Part shown: piece after piece, positions 53,507 to 63,236 of the stretch
How the letters are laid out: each line of letters starts with the position of its first letter
Numbering within the stretch: the first letter of the stretch is position 1
DNA from: Faecalicatena_A orotica
GTDB lineage: Bacteria; Bacillota; Clostridia; Lachnospirales; Lachnospiraceae
Reading direction: 5' to 3' (one strand)
NCBI RefSeq assembly: GCF_040545875.1
Contig: NZ_JBEPMR010000001.1
Length of the DNA stretch: 64,000 nucleotides
The notes under the pieces: model-generated
What the model was told of the DNA's origin: nothing
The model's input: the letters and a program-made list of their open reading frames with translations, nothing else
The model's database searches: none
Made by a program: the position numbers and the translations under genes

Positions 53507-54939
53507 TGCTTCTCCATGTTTTCCTGTATCTGTACAAAACTGCCGCCTTCCTTAACTGTATAATGCATCAGATATCCCAGGAAGGTCCAAAGTGCAAAGC
53601 TTCCCGGTGAATTCGTATACAGTCCGTCTAATAAAAATAACATTGATATTGCCGCTATTATAACGCATGCACTCAGTACGGCAATATAGTTCCTGTCTTC
53701 CGCCTTAACAAAGCGCTGCCCGCGCCACCAGCGTATCAGTACCAGAATCATGAATGCAGCGTAAATTACAAATCCTACGATCCCCTGATAAGCAAGGATG
53801 TTCAGATAAGTATTGTGAAGGCTCACGTACTCACCCTGCGGATTATTAATCAGATAGCTGTCCGGCAGTCTGTCTTTCACAAATGGAAGAAACGAATTGT
53901 ATCCAGTTCCCAGAACCGGCTTCGTCTTCCACACTTCCAGTCCCCCCGTCCAGAGTGCTATCCTGCCGCTGCTGAAATCATCCTTTACCCCCTGTTTCCT
54001 GCTCTTATCATGTCTGGTCTGCTGATCATTCAACGTTTGCTTTGGTTTCCCTGCCGCGTTCTTTTTCAATTTGATATCCATCTGCTTCTGCACCTGCGTG
54101 CTGACCTCTGACTTCAGGTAAGACGATCCCCCCAGAAATGCAGCCGCGAACACTGCCATCACAACAAGACTAATGCAGACCCCTTTAATTTTACTCTTTT
54201 TCATAACAGCCGAATAAATAAACCAGAACCCCACTGCCGCGATCAAACAAACTTCCGCTGTCCGGGAATCACTAAAGACCAAATAACCGCAGTTTAATAC
54301 TATCATGATGATGTATAAGATTTTCTTTAAAAGCCCTTTCTTTTCCAGTAAAAAATATAGACACATCAAAATAGCAGCTGTGCTCAATACACCGCCGTAA
54401 TTTGGATCTGTATAAACTCCCCAGAGACGCTCCCATCTGAATCCCGCAAACATGGTCTCACCATCTCCTGTAAACCATGCCTTGTAGTAAAGAGTCTTCA
54501 TCATAATAAGTCCCGCTGCCGCGGAAAGCGCACCATATATCATGATAATATGGGCCACAACAGTAAATTCTTTTTTATATGCCTGCACAGACCTTGAACT
54601 ATCACAGGCGTAAAGCAGGAAGAACAACATTCCCGTCCATATCAGCCACTTCAGATCCGACGCCGCCTGCCCGTAAGACCGGTTCACGATTATGGACAGA
54701 AGAAAACTAGCGCAGAATAAGCCCAGCACAATCCAGCCCGGTGTCTTTATATAGTCCCTGAAAAAAATCAGCCTTCCCAACAAAGTCAGCATTCCAAGAA
54801 CCAGACAAAGCTTCACAAGCAATGGCTGTATCGGAGATGAATACAAAAATACATTAAAAGTAGCTAGTCCCAGTAGTAAATATGTGATTTTAAAGCTCCA
54901 CTCCAGTATACGAACGTAATCCTTTTTAATAAGTCTCAA
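53503..54939 (-). CDS. O-antigen ligase/polymerase-type membrane protein (Wzy-like)
   Basis: 478 residues with ten or more membrane segments and a long extracytoplasmic loop (about 275-380) holding GTGYNSFLPF and HNTYLNILAYQGIVG, the HNxYL motif of Wzy_C/O-antigen ligase proteins. The start is TTG at 54939, as no closer ATG fits the N-terminal sequence RLIKKDYVRI; AAGGAT lies just ahead. A promoter is seen at 55026-55054. It likely polymerises or ligates the repeat unit made by the neighbouring enzymes. Confidence 0.87.
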   Translation of the reverse strand: MRLIKKDYVRILEWSFKITYLLLGLATFNVFLYSSPIQPLLVKLCLVLGMLTLLGRLIFFRDYIKTPGWIVLGLFCASFLLSIIVNRSYGQAASDLKWLIWTGMLFFLLYACDSSRSVQAYKKEFTVVAHIIMIYGALSAAAGLIMMKTLYYKAWFTGDGETMFAGFRWERLWGVYTDPNYGGVLSTAAILMCLYFLLEKKGLLKKILYIIMIVLNCGYLVFSDSRTAEVCLIAAVGFWFIYSAVMKKSKIKGVCISLVVMAVFAAAFLGGSSYLKSEVSTQVQKQMDIKLKKNAAGKPKQTLNDQQTRHDKSRKQGVKDDFSSGRIALWTGGLEVWKTKPVLGTGYNSFLPFVKDRLPDSYLINNPQGEYVSLHNTYLNILAYQGIVGFVIYAAFMILVLIRWWRGQRFVKAEDRNYIAVLSACVIIAAISMLFLLDGLYTNSPGSFALWTFLGYLMHYTVKEGGSFVQIQENMEKQ

Positions 54940-55358
54940 TAATCCTTAAACCCCTTTTCTTTGCATCTGGATCATCCCATGAATCATCCTGCTAATTTTT
55001 ATCCCCCTTGCTTTCTCTCTATGCTATCTTATACTTTTTTCATCCTAAAATCAAGTTTTTGTCAGGAATCCAGATTCGACCTGAATTTTCATTTTTCGTA
55101 TTTTGTCATAAGATGCCCAGTGTATCTGCGATTTCCACGGCAATTTCATCAAGTTAATATTTTTTTATCATCTCCTCATGTCATTGCCGACCCCCGTCTT
55201 CCATCTTTTTGAGGTCAAAGACTTCATCCCCAACCAGCAGGTAGGCACACCAGTATCCTGGCTAAAATTTTACCAAATTTAACATTTCCTTTATAAATAT
55301 CGACAAACATAAATAATTGAGGAATTCACAATGGCACGATATTGCATAACATTATACA
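54940..55358. other. Intergenic boundary region of the polysaccharide locus
   Basis: This 419-base gap holds the promoter for the left half of the locus and nothing else recognisable. A 26-codon open stretch at 55181-55261 lies between two stop codons and is not called. The base composition changes here: 28 of 60 bases are G or C in 49981-50040 but only 8 of 60 in 58921-58980. Confidence 0.6.
55026..55054 (-). promoter_or_regulatory. Promoter for the left half of the polysaccharide locus
   Basis: Minus-strand TTGATT (55049-55054), 17 bases, TAAGAT (55026-55031), about 87 bases before the polymerase start codon. Confidence 0.65.
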
Positions 55359-56783
55359 CTACCTTCTATTCACCTCATCTTTTTTTAGAACTTTAAATAA
55401 ATCTTTTCTATACATACCCACATATATTCCAATCACTACTACTGACAGTAATAAACAGATAACATAATTATTTAGGAATACTAATCTCCAAGCCAAACTA
55501 AAACCTATAAATAATATTATACAAAAATAGAATTTACCTGAAATACTTACTAATTTCATTTTACTTAGTACAATAATAACTCCAGTAATAGCTGCTACAT
55601 ACCCTAAAAATGTTCCTATAGCAGCCCCTTCAATTCCAATTGCCGGAATAAGCAACGCATTGATAAGAACATTGGTTATTGCTCCAACTCCTAAAATAAT
55701 AACGCTCGGCCATGTCTTTTTAACTACCAGAAACTGATTTACAACCACTTGATATAGCATTAGTAACAACGGCGATACAAATAAATAAGGCATAACAATA
55801 TACCCTGCCAAATACGCCTCCGAAAACAAAAGTTTAAAAACAACTTTACTAAGGGATGCCATAAGCATTCCTGTGGAAAATGTAATTATTCCTAAATACT
55901 CAAAAATATTAGAGGTCATTTTAACCTGATCATTATCTTTCATGGTTGAAAATGCAAAAAATTGCCACCCCCCTGCAAATGCCGTATAAATGAGTTGACT
56001 AATCTGTCCAATCTTAGCGCCTACTGCATAAATACCATTCCATTCTGTACCAATCAATTTAGAAATCATCAATCTGTCTGATGAGTTAAATATCCAGTAA
56101 ACTAGAAAATTTGGTACTAAAGGCAATGCAATTATCAACATATCTTTCAAATATCTTTTATTTATTTTAAAACTGAACCATTTTCGATTTAGAACAATAA
56201 AAATAATTTCTACAGATAATGCAGCCAGAATAGAAGCCAGTGGCAGAGCGATAATATAGTATCCCTTTAGTAATAATGGTATAGATATACTATAAGATAT
56301 TACCGGACTTAAAAAATTCGTAATAAGATAAATTCTACGCTGATTCCGCATACGTGTCGGTGCTGAAACGATAGAATTAGTAGCACCAATAAGGATACTC
56401 ATTGCAGAAAGACACAACAAATTCGCATATTTACGATTGCTAAAAAAAACAGCGGCCAGTGGCTTTCTCAATATTATCATGGCTATAAAAATAATTACTG
56501 AAGTAATAAATGTAAATGTCAATGCAGTTGAGCAGATTTCTTTTTTATACTCTTGACTGCTATTTTCAAAAAACATACGAAATAAAGCATCATACATCCC
56601 CATTATTGCAAGCGCTTGACCAAAAGAAACTACTACTGTGGATATATCATTTAACCCAAAATAAAAGGTATTAGGCATCATTCTGGTAACAATTGGTAGC
56701 ATAATAAACGGAACGATTTTACTAATCATTCCGCCTAATCCATACACGAGAAAATTTTCTATAAAAAGTTTAAATCTATTCAT
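55359..56783 (-). CDS. Polysaccharide flippase (Wzx/MATE-like), second copy
   Basis: 474 residues from the ATG at 56783, which overlaps the acetyltransferase stop by eight bases; a longer frame to 56825 starts inside that gene. About 12-14 membrane segments, beginning FLVYGLGGMISKIVPFIMLPI, with the FPxITR-like RMMPNTFYFGLND following. It is AT-rich like its right-hand neighbours and unlike the other flippase at 48867. Exports the repeat unit that contains the amino-deoxy sugar (inference). Confidence 0.88.
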   Translation of the reverse strand: MNRFKLFIENFLVYGLGGMISKIVPFIMLPIVTRMMPNTFYFGLNDISTVVVSFGQALAIMGMYDALFRMFFENSSQEYKKEICSTALTFTFITSVIIFIAMIILRKPLAAVFFSNRKYANLLCLSAMSILIGATNSIVSAPTRMRNQRRIYLITNFLSPVISYSISIPLLLKGYYIIALPLASILAALSVEIIFIVLNRKWFSFKINKRYLKDMLIIALPLVPNFLVYWIFNSSDRLMISKLIGTEWNGIYAVGAKIGQISQLIYTAFAGGWQFFAFSTMKDNDQVKMTSNIFEYLGIITFSTGMLMASLSKVVFKLLFSEAYLAGYIVMPYLFVSPLLLMLYQVVVNQFLVVKKTWPSVIILGVGAITNVLINALLIPAIGIEGAAIGTFLGYVAAITGVIIVLSKMKLVSISGKFYFCIILFIGFSLAWRLVFLNNYVICLLLSVVVIGIYVGMYRKDLFKVLKKDEVNRR

Positions 56784-57318
56784 TCTTATCTTCCGATCTC
56801 TTTTTCGACAGTTCTTCAAATTCATCCTTCAATAAAGCCAGCCAAATTAGATTTTCAAAATCACCCTTTTTGTTTTTAACATGATCCAGAAAAACACCTT
56901 CGTTTCTAAATCCTATTTTATTATAAAATTTCTGTGCTCGAATGTTACTACTTCTAACATACAAATATACCTTGTGCAAATTCAATTCATCAAAAGCCAA
57001 TTTTAAAATCTCCATTGTTGCAAATTTTGCTGCTCCACCTCCTATTGCAGCTCTCTTTAAGACAATTGCATACTCTGCATTGCTATCTAAACTCGAAATA
57101 TTTTTTAGGCTAATGGTCCCCAAATATTCATCACTATCTGTACAAACTGCACGATTTAATGTAATACTCTCGTCTTCATTTGATTTATTAATAAATTGGA
57201 GACAATCGTCTATTGTCATGTGCATAAAATCTGCAGCCATATGCACTACAACTTCCTGGTCATGCATCCATTCTAACATGCAAAAGGCATCTTTTTCCTT
57301 TAATCTTCTTAAATACAT
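56776..57318 (-). CDS. GNAT-family N-acetyltransferase
   Basis: 180 residues of the RimJ/RimL/SpeG-like acetyltransferase type. Acetyl-CoA binding region: VLKRAAIGGGAAKFATMEIL (about 90-108), then KVYLYVRSSNIRAQKFYNKIGFRNEGV near the C-terminus. It sits next to a sugar aminotransferase and near FdtA, so it probably acetylates the amino group of a nucleotide-linked 3-amino sugar (inference). It is AT-rich like the whole block. Confidence 0.85.
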   Translation of the reverse strand: MYLRRLKEKDAFCMLEWMHDQEVVVHMAADFMHMTIDDCLQFINKSNEDESITLNRAVCTDSDEYLGTISLKNISSLDSNAEYAIVLKRAAIGGGAAKFATMEILKLAFDELNLHKVYLYVRSSNIRAQKFYNKIGFRNEGVFLDHVKNKKGDFENLIWLALLKDEFEELSKKRSEDKNE

Positions 57319-57329
57319 AATAATTTCCT

Positions 57330-58427
57330 CTATTCAAATTCATTTATTGAATCAATCACGTATCTTATTTCTTCATCTGTCATACCATAATACATAGGAA
57401 TACTTAGTTCCGTAGCTGAAATTTCCTCTGCAATTGGATACGTTCCCTTTGGTATATTTAAATCCTGATATGCCTTTTGAAGATGTAATGGTATTGGATA
57501 ATGCTTATTAGTCCCAATCCCTCTTTCTTCCAAATATTGCTCTAGCCGATCTCTATCTCTACAACGAATTGCAAAAATATGCCATACATGTTCAACCTCG
57601 TCTATTATCTTAGGTAATAGTACTTTAGAATTTTTTATTTCAGTTAGGTATCTGCGTGCTATTCTTTGCCTTTCTTTATTCCATTTGTCTAAATATTTTA
57701 ATTTGATATATAGCAATGCCGCTTGAACTTCATCTAACCTTGAATTGTTCCCTTGATAAATATGATTATATTTTTCAATAGAACCATAATTAGATAATGC
57801 TCTTATTGTTTCTGCAAGATTCTCATCATCAGTAACAACAGCTCCTGCATCCCCCAGTGCCCCCAAATTTTTTCCTGGATAAAAACTAAAGGCAGCAGAA
57901 ATTCCAAATCGTCCTATTTTTGTTCCCCTATATATTGCACCATGAGCTTGTGCACAATCTTCTATTAAAAATAAGTTATGCTTTTTGACTATATTACAAA
58001 TTTTATCCATTTCTGCTGGCTGACCATATAAATGAACCGCTATAACCGCTTTTGTTTTAGAAGTAACTCTTTCTTCTATCAACTCTGGATTTATATTATA
58101 AGTTTCGATCCTTGGCTCCACAAATATGGGTGTAGCACCAGTATAAGATACTGCTAATGCTGTTGCTATGAACGTATTAGAGGGGATTATTACTTCATCC
58201 CCCGTTGAAATCCCCAACGCCTTTAAACTAAGCATCATAGCATCTAGTCCATTCCCACAGCCTATACAGTATTTGCGATTTTGATACTCAGCAAATGCTT
58301 GCTCAAATTTAGCATCCTCTTTTCCAGTTATAAACCAATTACTTTCAAAAACTCGTCTAAAGTCATTCAATAATTCTTCTTTTATTTCTTCATGCATTTT
58401 CTTTACTGTTGAAAATAAAACTTCCAT
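57330..58427 (-). CDS. DegT/DnrJ/EryC1-family sugar aminotransferase (FdtB-like)
   Basis: PLP enzyme that converts a 3-keto-deoxysugar nucleotide to the 3-amino form. 365 residues from the ATG at 58427 (AAGGAAG ten bases ahead). Motifs: GCGNGLDAMMLSLKALG, GDEVIIPSNTFIATALAVSY, DCAQAHGA, the PLP Lys in SFYPGKNLGALGDAG, and GNNSRLDEVQAALL. With FdtA (62759) it fits synthesis of dTDP-3-amino-3,6-dideoxyhexose. QdtB or other 3-aminotransferases are alternatives. Confidence 0.9.
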   Translation of the reverse strand: MEVLFSTVKKMHEEIKEELLNDFRRVFESNWFITGKEDAKFEQAFAEYQNRKYCIGCGNGLDAMMLSLKALGISTGDEVIIPSNTFIATALAVSYTGATPIFVEPRIETYNINPELIEERVTSKTKAVIAVHLYGQPAEMDKICNIVKKHNLFLIEDCAQAHGAIYRGTKIGRFGISAAFSFYPGKNLGALGDAGAVVTDDENLAETIRALSNYGSIEKYNHIYQGNNSRLDEVQAALLYIKLKYLDKWNKERQRIARRYLTEIKNSKVLLPKIIDEVEHVWHIFAIRCRDRDRLEQYLEERGIGTNKHYPIPLHLQKAYQDLNIPKGTYPIAEEISATELSIPMYYGMTDEEIRYVIDSINEFE

Positions 58428-58492
58428 AAATATCACTCTTCCTTTATTCTTTTCTATAAGAAACCTATAAACTATATAATTCCACAAAAATT

Positions 58493-59590
58493 TTATTCTG
58501 ATTTTTTACCTTCATCAAATTTTATACCTAATTGTACAATATTACTATTTAAGAGTTTGATTCTATCTAATAATATTGAAATAGGCCTAACTATGCTTCT
58601 ACATAGCATATCAAAAACGTAACAAATTATATAGGTTATTACTACACATAGCAATAGATTTATAATAAAAAGTACTATACCACCATGAGAATATAACTCA
58701 ATGGAAAACATCCCCCATAAAAACTCTGTTATCACTTTTTTAGTATGTAAAATATATATACCTAATGTACCCTTTGCAATTACATTTATGATTCGCTTGT
58801 TACCAATCTCAACTGTCTGATTCCATAAAACAAAAAAACTCACACTCATTATAATAACAAAAATGTTATCATAATTCCAACTAGTAGAAGTAAAATTTCC
58901 CATCAATATTGTTAAGAATAATGCACTAATATATATAGTTAAAAGATACTTTATTTTTATAGTTATATTATACTTTTTTATATAGCTTCCTATAATATAC
59001 AGTAATATAAAATTAACAATATTATATCCCGATTGTGAACCATTATTAGTAATGGTGCTGACCCCTAACATTTTTATATTAAATAAATCAAAAAGTATAT
59101 CAAATACCGTATTCCATACTACAAATATCGTAAACATTAAACAAATCAATTTTTCCAGTTGCTGTTTTGTAATACTATTGATTAAAAAATTAATATATGG
59201 CGCTATCAATATTAATGCAACATAAATAATTATATACCAATTTGCTGGTATAAAAATACCTAAAATCGTATTAATAGATAATGCTTTTTCTCCCATACCA
59301 ACTTCAACAAAACGAGAAATCAAATTGTATCCAATAACTAACAAAATCAAACCAAAAGGTTTTCTTAAAGATTGACTCATACGTTTAAGCCCAAAATAAC
59401 CTGTTATAATCACAAATACATTGACTGCAATTATACAGATACTTTCAAGCACTAGTGCAAATACATGGTTAATTTCAGTCCCTTTAGTGTATTCTAACGC
59501 TCCACCTATTTCAGGATTCAAATAGTGTAATGTTATAACCATACAAATCAAAACAATTCTAAGTAGTTCAAATTTAGATTCTCGTTTCAC
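58493..59590 (-). CDS. Acyltransferase family 3 membrane protein
   Basis: 365 residues with about ten membrane segments, the OafA/WecH-like acyltransferase type. The N-terminus ESKFELLRIVLICMVITLHY holds the conserved R and H of the family, and the LGIYILHTKKVITEF stretch near residue 275 is the common C-terminal motif. It O-acetylates surface polysaccharide from the cytoplasmic acyl donor (family knowledge). It is strongly AT-rich. Confidence 0.88.
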   Translation of the reverse strand: MKRESKFELLRIVLICMVITLHYLNPEIGGALEYTKGTEINHVFALVLESICIIAVNVFVIITGYFGLKRMSQSLRKPFGLILLVIGYNLISRFVEVGMGEKALSINTILGIFIPANWYIIIYVALILIAPYINFLINSITKQQLEKLICLMFTIFVVWNTVFDILFDLFNIKMLGVSTITNNGSQSGYNIVNFILLYIIGSYIKKYNITIKIKYLLTIYISALFLTILMGNFTSTSWNYDNIFVIIMSVSFFVLWNQTVEIGNKRIINVIAKGTLGIYILHTKKVITEFLWGMFSIELYSHGGIVLFIINLLLCVVITYIICYVFDMLCRSIVRPISILLDRIKLLNSNIVQLGIKFDEGKKSE

Positions 59591-59622
59591 TGTTCAATTT
59601 TCCCTTCAAAAATTTAGTAACC

Positions 59623-62600
59623 TTAGTCTATATTTACTAACTGAATATTCTCCAATGTTATTTGCTTTTTACTCTTATTTTTTATAATACATTTAATTTG
59701 CCGGTTCCCACCTTTTTCAACACTATATCGGTATTTTAACTGAACTTCTCCCTGTTCATTTTTCTTTTGGTTTTTATCAATCATATTCATTAAATTATCA
59801 TTAATAGTATCAACTTTTTTGTATAACTCTATTTCTAAGTCCGATATGCTGATAATATTTGAAACTGTAAATATAAAATCATATGTCCCCATATCAATCC
59901 CCTCAAGCAAAGGAATTTCTATTTCTTCTCCTGAATCAATAATTACTCCTTCATCACTAGCTAAATCAAATTGATACTTTTTGTTGATTCTCTTAATTCT
60001 AATTTCTGGTTGTTTTCCTCCTATACTATTAATTTTCCATGATATAGTCTGGTCGTTATTTCTTATAGATATTTGAACTTTATCTTTATTAAAATGCAAA
60101 TCTATATTAGCTGTTTTATCATCTGCATAAATCTCAGCATTTCCCTCAACGTTCGTTGAATCTAAATCAATTTCATACGTACCCTGATTTAAAGAAACTA
60201 TATTATCTGAACAAATTGTCCCATCTGTCCTCATCTTTAGCATATTAATATCTATAAAGCCATCTGTATACACCTCATGATTGCTTTCCTTCCATACTTG
60301 TGCTATACCATTATCTTTAGCTGTAATTAAAATATAAAATGCATTGTAAATTAAACAATCATAGTTGTCTAGATACTCAAAAATATCCTCATTTTTTCTT
60401 TCAAGTATAATATAAGCATCATTAGAAACCAATTCCAAATCTTCTTTACTTATTGCTTTTATATTTATGTCTGAATATAATTCATTCAAATAGGAAAAAT
60501 CACATTCCAAATCTTTTGAATTAGAAATATAATTAATCTGCTTAGAATCTATATTCTGAATATTATTTATCACTTCTTGTATATCCTTCACAGAATCTTT
60601 GCCAACGGCATAATTATCAGCAATCTTCTCATAGGAAATTGAATTTAATTTTAATATAACCCCTTTCTTAAGCTCAACATTAAATTCTATATCTTCCGAA
60701 TCCATACAGGAAAACTGAATTTGATTATTCTCTCCCATTAAAAACTCGTCATCAATTTTTATTTCAGCTATAGTTTCTTTCCCGTTATTCTTCGTAACCG
60801 AACACTTTCCCATGTTTTTCTTTCCATTAGAATCAATCAATTCCATATTAAATTTTGCACTGTATGTGCCAGCACTTAATTTTACTTTATAAGGCTCCAC
60901 TAAAAATCCACTTTCTCCATTAGACAAGAAGTCCGCTTCTTTAGCATCCCAAATTTCACTCTCAGCCATACTTAAATCCAAAAATTTTTCAAAAGATTCT
61001 CCTAATTCTTTTAATACTAAAATTACTTGTGAATCCATTTGTGTACAAACAAATAACTCATTGCTCTCTTTTAAAATTTTTGCTCCTTTAATCCACTCTT
61101 GGACATTTTTGCTACCTTTCTCACATAACCAAACACTATTTTCAGGAATAGAGTCTATATCAATTGGATCTATAACATGTATCGTAATATCAGGAATCCA
61201 ATATTGAAGATATTTAGGGTTTGAGCAATAAGGATCCAAATTTTCATCTTTTATGTAGTAAATTTCTGTAACATTTGCTTTTTTCAATAAATCAACTATA
61301 GGTTCATTCGCTTCTATCTTAATAGTTTGCATATATTTGATAGTATGAGTATATGTATAATTTCCAGTATATAACCAACTTCCTAGGAATAAAGCCACAA
61401 CACTCAGACATGCTATTTTTTCCCGCTTACTATATAAAAGAATACATACTGAGCCATTTAAAATAAGTGCATATTCCAATGCTTTTGTTACAGCTTCTTT
61501 TCCTCCCGCACTTTCGAAAAAACTAGCTAAACCAACGCTCCCTAAATCAACAAATGTACTATCACCCATTATCTGAAGAATATGGGTTGTTATAGTACTT
61601 GATAAAAAAATCAGCAATACATAGCTCAATATTTGTTTAATAGATGGTCTTCTTTGATATACTACCCCACAACCTATTAGCAATATAGGACCTATAGTAT
61701 TTTCAATATACCTTCCATAGACAACTGCGTCAGCCCTAGGAAACCCCTGTGTTACACTAGTAAGACCTATAGCAACTGTAGCTAAAAAAGATAATAAAAC
61801 AAAAATCTCCATAATCACTACTGGAGTAACTATTTTAATTATACTACTTTTAAGAGTATGTAAAACATCAACAATAATGTGAGAAATCCCACAATACCAA
61901 AGAATTCCACCTGTAACCAAGAAATAGAACACTCTACCAAAAAAACCATAAAATATACTCGACAAACCTACTTTAGAAAAAACTGCACTTAACAAAGATG
62001 TTTGATTGCTAAAATCATTCATATTGCTTAAACCTGAATTTGACCATAACCAGGATTTTAATTCACCCTTAACATATATATGAATCATAAAAAGGATTAT
62101 CAAAACAATAATTCCCCAAAGCATTTTTTTCATAGGAATTTTTTTCAAGATAAATAGTAATATTATAATGAGAGCACCGGAAAATACAATTCCAATTGTT
62201 CTTTGATGCACATAATACATATACCCCAAAACAACAAAAAACATTATAATTTTCCATAACTTTGGATTCTCTGCAATTGAAAGAACTATCAGAACTGCAG
62301 ACCAAAACAAAAAATTTAATAATGATTCTGTCCACGCTATTTGGGATTGTACTAATACATTTGGATAACAATTAATCAAAAAACAAATTATAAAAATAAC
62401 CTTTTTATCAATCATAGGGAATATTCTTCTTCCACATATAATTGAAATCGCAAAACCCGAAACTACAATTAAAGCATTAAATAAAATAGCTGCTTTATAA
62501 ATCGTATATGAAGGAATACCTAAATAGTATAGGGGGACTAACAAAATACTATAACCAAAACTATAAAAAGGAGTATTAGAAATTAATTCTGACCAATTCT

Positions 62601-62781
62601 TTCCAGCAAGAGATGAAGCAATAGACCAATATCCAAATTCATCATTAATTACGATTATCTGATTCAGTTCTTTAATGTGCATCAAACAAAAAAACAACAA
62701 AATAGCATTTAAGGCAATAATCAACATTATATCTATTCTTTGAATATTGTGTATTTTCTTACCTGCTTTCATTGCTCTCAT
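59623..62781 (-). CDS. Large GT-C-like membrane protein with long extracytoplasmic C-terminal region
   Basis: 1,052 residues. The first 475 hold about 11-12 membrane segments, with INDEFGYWSIASSLAG in the first outer loop (the acidic pair is where GT-C enzymes place their catalytic Asp). From about 490 to the end the protein is soluble and beta-rich with at least two repeated sandwich-like regions. It overlaps fdtA by 23 bases. It may transfer a sugar from a polyprenyl phosphate donor to the growing polymer. I do not recognise the C-terminal region. Confidence 0.68.
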   Translation of the reverse strand: MRAMKAGKKIHNIQRIDIMLIIALNAILLFFCLMHIKELNQIIVINDEFGYWSIASSLAGKNWSELISNTPFYSFGYSILLVPLYYLGIPSYTIYKAAILFNALIVVSGFAISIICGRRIFPMIDKKVIFIICFLINCYPNVLVQSQIAWTESLLNFLFWSAVLIVLSIAENPKLWKIIMFFVVLGYMYYVHQRTIGIVFSGALIIILLFILKKIPMKKMLWGIIVLIILFMIHIYVKGELKSWLWSNSGLSNMNDFSNQTSLLSAVFSKVGLSSIFYGFFGRVFYFLVTGGILWYCGISHIIVDVLHTLKSSIIKIVTPVVIMEIFVLLSFLATVAIGLTSVTQGFPRADAVVYGRYIENTIGPILLIGCGVVYQRRPSIKQILSYVLLIFLSSTITTHILQIMGDSTFVDLGSVGLASFFESAGGKEAVTKALEYALILNGSVCILLYSKREKIACLSVVALFLGSWLYTGNYTYTHTIKYMQTIKIEANEPIVDLLKKANVTEIYYIKDENLDPYCSNPKYLQYWIPDITIHVIDPIDIDSIPENSVWLCEKGSKNVQEWIKGAKILKESNELFVCTQMDSQVILVLKELGESFEKFLDLSMAESEIWDAKEADFLSNGESGFLVEPYKVKLSAGTYSAKFNMELIDSNGKKNMGKCSVTKNNGKETIAEIKIDDEFLMGENNQIQFSCMDSEDIEFNVELKKGVILKLNSISYEKIADNYAVGKDSVKDIQEVINNIQNIDSKQINYISNSKDLECDFSYLNELYSDINIKAISKEDLELVSNDAYIILERKNEDIFEYLDNYDCLIYNAFYILITAKDNGIAQVWKESNHEVYTDGFIDINMLKMRTDGTICSDNIVSLNQGTYEIDLDSTNVEGNAEIYADDKTANIDLHFNKDKVQISIRNNDQTISWKINSIGGKQPEIRIKRINKKYQFDLASDEGVIIDSGEEIEIPLLEGIDMGTYDFIFTVSNIISISDLEIELYKKVDTINDNLMNMIDKNQKKNEQGEVQLKYRYSVEKGGNRQIKCIIKNKSKKQITLENIQLVNID

Positions 62782-63193
62782 TTGTATCTAACTCTCCTCT
62801 TTCAACCATTTTTAAAAATTCCTCATAATCTCTTATATAGTCGCTCTCATCATAAAGTTCTGATGCTAAAACTAGTAATACGGCATCTGATGAAAAGTCA
62901 TACATTTCTCGCCACATATTATTAGAAATATATAAACCCTCATACGGTTTTTCCAAAGATACCACTTTTTTTTCAAAGCCACTATCTAACATTATTTTAC
63001 AGGATCCATGTATACATATTAGAATTTGTTCCAAAGATTTATGGGCATGATAACCACGTCGCACACCTTCTCCTGTATCATACATATAGTATACTCTTTT
63101 AATTGTAAATGGAATATCTTTCATTTCCTCTAAGGCTACTAACTGCCCTCTAGAATCACCATGCTGTTGAAATGCATATTTTATTACTTGCAT
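62759..63193 (-). CDS. fdtA: Cupin sugar 3,4-ketoisomerase (FdtA/QdtA-like)
   Basis: Isomerises dTDP-4-keto-6-deoxyglucose to the 3-keto form. 144 residues, cupin fold, with the active-site segment RRGYHAHKSLEQILICIHG (about 45-63), then the SCKIMLDSG strand and LYISNNMWREMYDFS. It matches the FdtA/WxcM small type. RBS GAGGAG precedes the ATG. Its aminotransferase and acetyltransferase partners are at 57330 and 56776. The rmlA/rmlB genes that make its substrate are not in the window. Confidence 0.9.
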   Translation of the reverse strand: MQVIKYAFQQHGDSRGQLVALEEMKDIPFTIKRVYYMYDTGEGVRRGYHAHKSLEQILICIHGSCKIMLDSGFEKKVVSLEKPYEGLYISNNMWREMYDFSSDAVLLVLASELYDESDYIRDYEEFLKMVERGELDTNESNESR

Positions 63194-63236
63194 ACTTTCT
63201 CCTCACTTTATCGACACAATATTCTTAAGAAATTCT

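Noticed and set aside
55181..55261. A 26-codon minus-strand stretch with protein-like composition in the intergenic gap
   Set aside because: Bounded by stop codons on both sides and too short to assign; could be a remnant but unsupported.
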